From Boletus sp. NGJ (taxonomy: Eukaryota; Basidiomycota; Agaricomycetes; Boletales; Boletaceae): a stretch of 64,000 bases of DNA. Under the pieces are notes generated by a model. The model was not told the origin of the DNA and did not search any database. It was given only the letters and a program-made list of their open reading frames with translations. Location: contig JAGTXK010000117.1 of assembly GCA_019096195.1 (NCBI GenBank), positions 1-64,000 of the forward strand. The letters are read 5' to 3'. Made by a program: the position numbers and the translations under genes. This document shows positions 56,723-64,000 of the stretch, one piece after another (position 1 is the stretch's first letter; every line of letters begins with the position of its first letter).

Positions 56723-58508
56723 TCAGGGAAGCAAGCGGGACTTCTCGTTGACGAAAAAGTCTTGGGCCTGGAAAAGGTCGTGTGAGCGTCCTGGATTGAT
56801 CGTTGAACGCATGGACACTCGAACCTCGTCTTCCCTCATAACTTCATACCGCTTCGTGCGCTTCGTCTGTGTGTACTTTCGGTATACCGCAAACGCAAAC
56901 GCACCGAAGGCGAGCATAGAAACGAGCGCGAGCCAGAATGGCGTAAAGGCACCCTCGTTAGCGATCGCAGCATACCCGAATGGGAACCAGCTTGTCGAGC
57001 ATGTGGAAGCCCACTTGTCCTGCGGAACCACATGGTGCTGTGTGAGTGTGAGCGTGAGTAAAACATCGTCTACGAGCCTGTACGGCCTGACGAACCTCCA
57101 ATCGGTAGATAAACTCGGTCACTGGGACTTTTTGTTCTGGGTGCCCAAAGATGTGCAGAGTTTGGAACTCGTCATCGTCAGTACCGTTCTTGAATTTGAG
57201 ACGAACAAAATCTCGGAACTCGGGAGCGGGACCACGGAGAACCTCAAACGCCAAAGCAGAAGCATAGTTGGCTGTAAGTTACGTCAATAAGCACATGGTA
57301 AGACCCCTGAGAGGAGCATACGCACGAAGTCCAAAGAGTTGCCCGTTGTCGCCATGTGCGTTCAACATGGAAAAGAGAGAGATGAAAGGTTGGTAACTGG
57401 TCTCGATGAGCAAGACTCGGAGCGGGTCGTCGTCGAAAGCAATTCGTTCAAGGGACTTGGTAATTGGGGAAAGGATGGCTCTTCCGGCGACTGAAAAGTG
57501 TGTCACGTGTTCTGACGACTTGGGAAACTACAATGTGACTCACGGTTTCCAATGCCTCCAAGATCTTTGTCGGAAAAGACCGCAGTTTCCTTGTAGTTTA
57601 CCCAACCACGTGCTTGCTCGATCAATGTTGGTGGAAGTCGGAATGCAAAAGTCTGGTTGTGGATAAGTTGCGTGTTGAGGTAATCATACACCTGTGCCAC
57701 ACGCAATCAGAAATGAAAGAATGGAATGAAAACGTCTACGAACATTCCACTACAATGAGAGGAGGGAGTCAGAAGCTGACACAAGCTAAGGCCACTCGGA
57801 AGCGTACCATATCAACAAGCGACGTAGGTCTACCAAACATGTAGTCATGGACCGATTCGAAGAAGTGCTCTGCGTCCTTGGCAGCTTGCATGAACTCCTC
57901 CGAAGCGTAAACCTCGGAAACGTGTTTTTTGAAAGCCTGGACACGCGTTTAATATGACGGCCACGCGAAATGGTGAGCGACACGCGGACCTTGCAGTCGG
58001 TCCAGGGCTCGAGCACACGATCGTCTCCTACTGTGGCCATCTCGACGGGGACATATTGATAGCCTCCGAGCGGGGATATAACGGCAGATCCGTTGGCGAG
58101 TTCAATTTTGTTATGCAGAGTCGGTGGGAACATCCCCTGCAACATTGCGATACCGGAGTCAAAGATCGCGGCACTCTCGCCACCTGACTTTGCGTGGACG
58201 TTGACTTTATTGGGCGGGATGGGGTGGGTCGGGTCCAGAGGCATGTCACGGATGTGGAGAGGCGAAGACGAGTCTAGGTAAATAGACTTGAGGTAAGAGC
58301 CGAGCTGGAACGACTCGGCCTATCATAGTGACATATCAGCATGCTTCGTCAAGGAAGAGTGAATGGTCACACGCACGGCACCGAGGGGAGTGGACTCGGT
58401 GAATGACGGTGCATAGCTGTAGGGGTCTTGGGAGAACTCTGAACGATCCCCATTACTTGCGAGGATGAGCACACCGAGAACTTTGGGTACCATTTGTCGA
58501 ATCGTCAA
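56723..58508 (-). CDS. Histidine-acid-phosphatase-fold protein with degenerate active site and C-terminal membrane anchor
   Basis: Histidine phosphatase superfamily (phytase/acid phosphatase branch). Start near MVPKVLGVLIL (ATG 58494, or 58508). Exons in order give QLGSYLKSIYLDSSSP; VNVHAKSGGESAAIFDSGIAMLQGMFPP; SPLGGYQYVPVEM; FKKHVSEVYASEEFMQAA; MFGRPTSLVDM; VYDYLNTQLIHNQTFAF; VFSDKDLGGIGN; GRAILSPITKSLERIAF; LIETSYQPFISLFSML; LKFKNGTDDDEFQTL. Near the end are CSTSWFPFGY and one hydrophobic helix (FTPFWLALVSMLAFGAFAF) with a basic cytosolic tail ending SRLLP. Where active enzymes have RHGxR this reads ASNGDR, so the nucleophilic His is Asn. About 510 residues. Activity as a phosphatase is doubtful. 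Confidence 0.85.
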
Positions 58509-58639
58509 ATGTCAGCGAAATATGACAGTGAGTATTGCCGGAGAGTATTGTCCAAAGACTGACACGAGCACCAAGGGAGAGAGTGGGTTGGAAAAGTCGG
58601 TATCATTCGAGGGTTTTGATATCTCCCGCCATGAGGCGG

Positions 58640-59115
58640 GCATCGCCAAGCTACTTAGCGAAGCGACCAAGGGCGATGACGGGTCGCATGGCAAACGGCA
58701 TGGTCCATTCCCTGCCACGCTTCGAGGGTGTGTGGGCCCTGTGGGGATCATGAGATGCCAGTTCGTGCAACCTCCCCGCTGCCACTTGTACGTGGTTTCC
58801 GGGCACCGGAAGCTTGAAACCGCCTGAAGATCACGTCAGCTAGGAGCATGCCATGTGATATTAAGGGAAAGAACAGACTTGATTGCAATAATACGGACTG
58901 GATGCGGTCCAGCTTGCGCGGACATGCGCAAGAAGCATGGCGGCCTATCCGAAATAGTGGCGAGCAAGTGGGTGCACGTGCCGGACCGCGAACTGGATGT
59001 ATCGTCCTCAGTTCGGTTGAAAACAAGCACTGAGTGACATGGCAAGGCTCACTGTGGAATGCAACGTAGGTCATCGAGCTGGCGCTAGAAAGCAACAGGC
59101 GCTTCAGGGTGGCGC
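58640..59115 (-). CDS. Possible small gene of unknown function
   Basis: Weak call. A minus-strand exon at about 58660-58826 begins after an AG acceptor (GATCTTCAG) and reads GGFKLPVPGNHVQVAAGRLHE...MPFAMRPVIALGRFAK before a stop. An upstream frame from ATG near 59115 reads MGATLKRLLLSSASSMTYVAFHS. Together they could encode about 90 residues, perhaps a mitochondrial-type small protein, judging only from the basic, Ser-rich start. No family is recognised. Part of it might instead belong to the 5' end of the phosphatase-fold gene. Confidence 0.35.
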
Positions 59116-59450
59116 CCATGGTGGACACACCGAGTCAGACACGTGCTTGGGGGCAGGAAAAAGACGTCCGTAATGAAAGTCGCGCTTCCCACCCGCGGAA
59201 ACAAACATAATCAAAAGCAACACGATGATGTTACGCAGCAGCCAATGCCCTGCCTCGGCGGCAAACACAATGAATTTTCCAAGGCGTATGCTCTCCTATC
59301 TGCCGGCCCACAATGGAGCACGTAATGATGGATGATCGCAAGAAGGGGGGATAGCCTAACCGTGGCTTTGCAGTGCATCATTGAAGTTCTGTGGTGCCAC
59401 CAACGTGCTCGGACCTCACAGATCATGGAGTGAATCTCATGGGGAAAAAA
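59116..59450. other. Intergenic, no gene seen
   Basis: About 330 bp with no supported coding region, next to the first long direct repeat. Confidence 0.4.
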
Positions 59451-59454
59451 CAAG

Positions 59455-59890
59455 TGGCGATGGCCAATCCACATTATTCTGCAGACTGCGATGATAGAAT
59501 TGGCAGTGCTTGCCAGTGAAGAAGAAGATGCGAACCCGACACTGGCCACAGCGCCAGCCCGAGATAAGCGCAGCCACGACCGGTGCCGCTTCTTTTCTCG
59601 ATCCAATGTCAGCGATGCAGCGTGCAAGCAACATTTTCACGCTTCCTGGTGATAAATGATATCAAGACATAGCAACTTGCACCGTTGACCAATGCAGGTT
59701 TGAGCTGGATGTCCCAGTGTCACCTCGTACGACTTGGATGACATTCACCGGTCTACTCTGACTTCTTCATAGAACATCACAGCATCATTCGTCGCATGTC
59801 ATTCATACCACCTGAAGCGCTGATCTCGACACTGGTATCGGGTTTCATAGAAATCCCGCTGCCCAGGGCACCGGCACTTCGAACTCGGGT
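59455..59890. repeat. Direct repeat, copy 1
   Basis: About 430 bp that recur at 61860-62275 in the same orientation. Long shared runs include GATAAGCGCAGCCACGACCGGTGCCGC-type sequence, ATCATTCGTCGCATGTC and CCTGAAGCGCTGATCTCGACACTGGTATC. Divergence is roughly 10-15 percent by eye with small indels. No terminal TG...CA or target duplications were found. Confidence 0.85.
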
Positions 59891-60312
59891 GTCCAAAAGG
59901 TACGCGAGGCCCTTGTCTGCTATTGTCCCATTGCTTCGTATCATTGGGACGAATTCCTGAATTCCTGATCCATTGCCGTTGTAGCAATGCGGGAATTTGT
60001 GCTGCTACGAGAGGAGAGGAAGCGGTTGGCAGGGCAGCTCCGACCACACTTCAAATGTGTTCCCGAAAACCGTGCATGGCGTGAACAACCAATATTTCCC
60101 TCTCTACGCCAGAGCGGGGTGTTGGTAGTTGGTAGAGTCTTTCGAGCAGCCATCGGGCACACAGGACTGAGGACAGACCTGAAAGCCTCTCATTCCCTTA
60201 GGATCGGCATAATGTTCCCGTTTGTACTTTCCTACGATCATATCGCACAGTTGTAGAGGTATTTGTGTGCAGTGAAATATTCAGAGCTCAGCACGGGAGA
60301 TCGAGTACAAAA
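59891..60312. other. Region between direct repeat and the 3' end of an unknown gene
   Basis: About 420 bp; no gene supported. Confidence 0.4.
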
Positions 60313-61590
60313 TCAGATGGGCCTATTCCTCTTCTCTTTTACATCCATAGCGCTACCCTCATCTTCTTCTTTTACATGCAAATCGCCATCCTCGTCTTCC
60401 TCTTTTACATCCGAATCGCAATCAGGGAGATCAGCAAGGACATCTTTTGGAAGGTATTAGGTTACATAGAAGGGCTATAGAATGACGCTGTACTTACCCC
60501 CGGCATAGATACGCTCTGGCTCGTCGTCGTCGGGGCCTTGCTCGAGTTGTGCATACGGATGTTCGAACCACTCCCGGAAGATATTTATTCCATCTTGTAT
60601 GAGCTTGGTGGTCGATGCAGTCCTGATATTCCATTGTGCTGCTTTCCCGTCCCAGTCCTGTCCAAAGTGTACCTTTGCGTATTCCCAATCTATTTTATTA
60701 TTCCTGGAAATGAGCGGCAGCCGTCACATGAAGGAAAAAGAGGAAAGTCTCACTCACCAAGCGTGAAGACATCTGTTGTGCGCAGATTCATTTCTGGATG
60801 ATCCCGTTGCCACAATATCACCGCACTGGGATCGTGCCTCCCAACAAAACATTCTTCTACCATGTAGATATCAAAAAAACGGATCGCGACATCCTCGTTC
60901 GTCGCTGCTGCCTCCCTGAATGCTGGCCGACAGAAGTCCAGGACGTTAAAGAAATAAACGAGGTTCGACTTCATAGCCTCCCTCATCTCCCACGTGATCA
61001 ATGAGTCTTCACTCTGTTGACAGAACAGCAATGCCGCCAGGACATCCCCACGCCATAGGAATCGGCAGACCAGACGCTCATAACGAGCCGGAATCGGTGT
61101 GAGAATTCCTTGACGAGTATTATCCGTACTGTCTTGCCATTCGATATTCACCTTGGACCCCGATGTAACTACACGATATGTCGTCCCAGCTCGGGTTTCG
61201 ATATCATCATCCTCTGGGACCTCGAGTGGGAACAAGGAGCCACTGGGTAGTTTTCTGTACCTTGGAACTACCTCGTTGGATATGTTTGGAAGTTGGCTGT
61301 AATCCTAGCAGTGATCAGAAATCAATACAAGGAGGGGGGAAGCATACGGGTACCTTTGGGGGGGAGTGGCGACCAAGTCGAAGTATCGATAACCGCCTTA
61401 CATGCTGTGCTGTAAGTCTTGTAGGTAAGGGCCACTCTCAGAGGGGTTCCCCGCGAGGAATGCCGGGGTCTCCCTCGGCTACATGGTTGCCAAGCTCGCT
61501 CACGACACGCTCGCGCCCGACGCTCGGCGACGACGCTGGTTCTCGACGAGCGCGAGCCTCCACCATTGGCAGCACTTTGATGAGGCACCT
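60313..61590 (-). CDS. Hypothetical protein with acidic Lys/Glu/Asp tail
   Basis: Not recognised. Three exons are firm by phase: 60758-61304, 60498-60689 and 60313-60443. A further exon from 61354 upward (ending RLSILRLGRHSPPK) joins in phase, but the start is unresolved. The core reads DYSQLPNISNEVVPRYRKL, TYRVVTSGSKVNIEWQDS, RQGILTPIPARYERLVCRFLW, RGDVLAALLFCQQSEDS and FFNVLDFCRPAFREAAAT. It continues with RFFDIYMVEECFVGRHDPSA, DWEYAKVHFGQDWDGKAAQW and FREWFEHPYAQLEQGPDDDE. The tail repeats VKEEDE twice and ends KRNRPI (stop 60313-60315), like a nuclear or chaperone-type acidic tail. It lies between the two ~420-bp direct repeats. Confidence 0.7.
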
Positions 61591-61859
61591 ACGGTCTCTT
61601 AGACCTATTCCTGCCTACATCCAATATATATATCTGAGACCCTACCTCGAGCACACTACCCAGTTCCCAATGTGAAGTCGAGCAGCTCCGTGATGTCCCA
61701 GCGAGGTCACGACGTGGCTCGGTGTGCTAAACAGGATTTCCCATGTGCTACCCGTGGACCTTATTTGGAGCGTCTGCATCAGTACTTGGTGAGTGCTTGA
61801 GTTCTTTGTTAGTTGAATGTCAGTGCATGAGCAATGAGCATTATTCCGACTTTGACGGA

Positions 61860-62275
61860 CCAGCGATGGCTAATCCACATCGTTCTGCAGAATTGGCAGT
61901 GATTGAAAGAGAAGGTACGAACCCGACACGGGCACAGCGCCAGTCTGAGATAAAGCGCAGCCACGACCGGTGCCGCTTCTTTTCTCAATCTAATATCAGC
62001 GATGCAGCGTGCGAGCAACATTTTCACGCCTGTTGGTGATAACTGATAGGATCAAGACATAGCAACTTGCACCGCTAACCAATCCAAGTTCGAGCTGAAT
62101 GTGTCGACTCGTACGACTGGGTGGACATTCACCGGTCTACTCTGACTTCTCCATAGAACACCACAGCATCATTCGTCGCATGTCTTCCATACTACCTGAA
62201 GCGCTGATCTCGACACTGGTATCAGATTTCATAGAGATCCCGCCCCCAGGGCACCGGCACTTCGACTCGACGGCT
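61860..62275. repeat. Direct repeat, copy 2
   Basis: Partner of 59455-59890. In this copy the plus strand carries a short open frame (about 62170-62341, ALISTLVSDFIEIPPPGHRHF...FLNLTP) that is broken in the other copy, so the repeat could derive from part of a gene. Confidence 0.85.
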
Positions 62276-62837
62276 GGGACCTTCAGGATGGATGCGGTGT
62301 TCCTTGGTGTCGAATTCGAATTCTTGAATCTTACGCCGTAACTAGCCGATACACACCTGTCCTTCCGCCCATCATTTGAAATAGCTGACTGAGATACTCG
62401 GATCAACGACTATCCTGTACGCTCCATCGACCCGGATGCAGCCAATGGTGGCATGCAGTCAGCGCAAAAGAGACCGACCCAGCGAATGTGTTTGTGTAGT
62501 AACGGTAATTTCCGAGAGAACTTGCCCATACATCTCACCTAGTTTCTCGCCTCGTCGATCAAACTTGTCCTTGGCCGTTCCTATCGCCAAAGGGTCACGG
62601 GGTTGCCCACAGCAACTCGATTTGCACAGGGATTCACAGGAACTGGAATATGTTAGTCGGAAATGACGAGCAAGGTCTTGGCGCAATCGCTCGCTGGGTT
62701 GACGTAGACAACTTCCATTCCCTCGTATTCGCGTCATCAATGTTCGGGAAAGACGGGCATGTTCCGGGCCAGTAAACTTTCTGGGACAAATCGTTCGATT
62801 TGGCAGCAAGCTAGAATCGCAAAAACGGAGTACATCA
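62276..62837. other. Intergenic, 3' flank of the Rab prenyltransferase gene
   Basis: About 560 bp. A minus-strand frame at 62459-62809 is not conserved in any way I can recognise. No gene called. Confidence 0.45.
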
Positions 62838-64000
62838 TCAGGCTGACCTTCGCGGCAGTGCCTTCCATCCTTTCCTGAGTCCCTTTGCTTCGATGATGCT
62901 TGCAGGCATGCAATACACCGGATCTAAATCTACCAGACCAGGGTATCCCAAGAGGGACAGACCTACGATGCGTCCCGTTCAACAACGCTAACATTCGGAT
63001 GCGTCTGGTTTATTCGACGTACCTGCGACTCCAAAGTGGGTATGGAAGACGTCCACCATGTCGCCCGGTCGATCAGCGATGCCGCCCGTCTCTGGATCCT
63101 GGGCAGAAATAATGAACCCAACGAGCTTCTCACTGTCGATCCAGTTGATCCTATTCAGGATCGACAATGCCGACAGCACCCAAAACGAATAGCAGACCTA
63201 TTCAGTAACGTGTCAATCAACACCAACGACAAGAAAGCGACTGGCCCGCCGCGCTCACGTCCGGCAATTTCTCTGGGCGCCCGTTGAGTCCCCCATTCGG
63301 AAGTTGCCGCTCTGACAACCACCAGCATAGCATCTCCGAATCGACCTCATCTAGTCGATCGAGGATTGCGAGCGCAGCCACACAGACGAAGACTTTTATT
63401 TTTATTTTTATTTTAAAAAAACAAGGCGGCGCGTGAGCTTTGCGGGACTCACACCGTCAACGACGTGGTTTACAGTTACTCACCTTGCGCGGAATGGCTT
63501 TCTGCGCCGGCGCTCGCACCGTACCCACCGTCGAAATTGCGACACTGACGGAGGTACGAGACTGCTTTCTCGACGTCCATGGCCTCCAAACGACCGAGGA
63601 GCGACAGTGCGTTGACGGCGATGTAGAGGAACCGGGTATCGATCTCGCCAAAGGCGTCGCCTGCGAATACCCCGGAGGGTTGTTGGAGTGATACAATGAC
63701 TGGGGTGGATTGTAATTAGGTGCTTGTACCGAGTAGGGTGACGCACATTTGACGACGCGGTCAATGTCCAGTCTGTCGAGCGCGTCTTGTGTGACAAGGA
63801 TCTGGATCGCACTTAATGTGGAAAGAATATGCGGGTCGTGATCTGGATGTGCACCAAAGCCACCTGGATTGTGTAGGAGATAAGTGGTGGATCAGGCTCA
63901 GGCAGGAGAGAACGAAGGAGGGAACAAACCTGCCTCGTCGTCCCAACAGCTCATCACGTACTCGATCATCTCTTCCCGGTCGAGGGCATCTTGGCGCCCC
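62838..64000 (-). CDS. BET2: Rab geranylgeranyltransferase (type II) beta subunit, 3' part
   Basis: Catalytic beta subunit that, with the alpha subunit and Rab escort protein, attaches geranylgeranyl groups to Rab GTPases. The 5' end lies beyond the window. Exons (plus coordinates) 63930->64000, 63747-63863, 63484-63699, 63259-63392, 63023-63197 and 62838-62963 join with GT-AG introns. Prenyltransferase alpha-alpha barrel repeats are clear: [117 protein letters not shown]. The zinc-ligand Asp and Cys (DVCYSFW) and the late His (FHTHFG) are present. The end reads [18 protein letters not shown]...LPRRSA, stop 62838-62840. Confidence 0.95.

Noticed and set aside
59455-62275. LTR retrotransposon formed by the two direct repeats
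   Set aside because: The interior encodes no reverse transcriptase, integrase or capsid motif, and the repeats lack recognisable TG/CA ends, primer-binding site or target duplication.

Overview
The window is fungal nuclear DNA and almost certainly from a basidiomycete of class Agaricomycetes. Genes are cut by many 50-60 nt GT-AG introns. Several proteins belong to families that I know mainly from Agaricomycetes (DUF6593, DUF6533, DUF6534, and histidine-phosphatase-fold proteins with a degenerate RHG motif). A Rhizoctonia/Ceratobasidiaceae-like fungus would fit, but the genus is inference. No rRNA, tRNA or CRISPR array was recognised, and there are no bacterial-type operons.

Layout, left part (1-19.4 kb). 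A 276-bp perfect palindrome lies at 244-519. The glycolytic 2,3-BPG-independent phosphoglycerate mutase follows, then a small membrane protein. About 4.2-17.8 kb is a tandem segmental duplication. Each unit carries a DUF6593 gene, an ABCC-type ABC transporter on the minus strand and an HNH-nuclease-like relic. The right unit has the full transporter; the left unit kept only its last nucleotide-binding-domain piece after an internal deletion of roughly 6.5 kb. The very-long-chain 3-ketoacyl-CoA reductase (Ifa38 type) closes this part.

Middle part (19.4-40.7 kb). This holds a DUF6534 membrane protein, a very large Zn(II)2Cys6 transcription factor gene (24.7-33.5 kb, with unusually long introns inside the DNA-binding domain), an RTA1-like seven-TM protein, a decayed piece of a class V (myosin-motor type) chitin synthase, and a DUF6533 membrane protein.

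Right part (43-64 kb). Two tandem DUF6593 genes are followed by a pyridoxamine-phosphate-oxidase-like flavoprotein gene. Then comes an 8-kb repeat array holding four copies of an unrecognised ~125-residue protein, two of them in a 1.3-kb-arm inverted repeat. After it lie a histidine-acid-phosphatase-fold protein lacking the catalytic Arg-His pair and an unrecognised gene between two ~420-bp direct repeats. The window ends with the 3' part of the Rab geranylgeranyltransferase beta subunit.

Housekeeping genes (phosphoglycerate mutase, ketoacyl reductase, Rab prenyltransferase) look intact and spliced. Stretches between them are rich in recent duplications and decayed copies, so this is a mosaic of conserved genes and accessory islands. 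Exon joins were made by eye from splice signals and reading phase; those stated to sum to whole codons are the most reliable.
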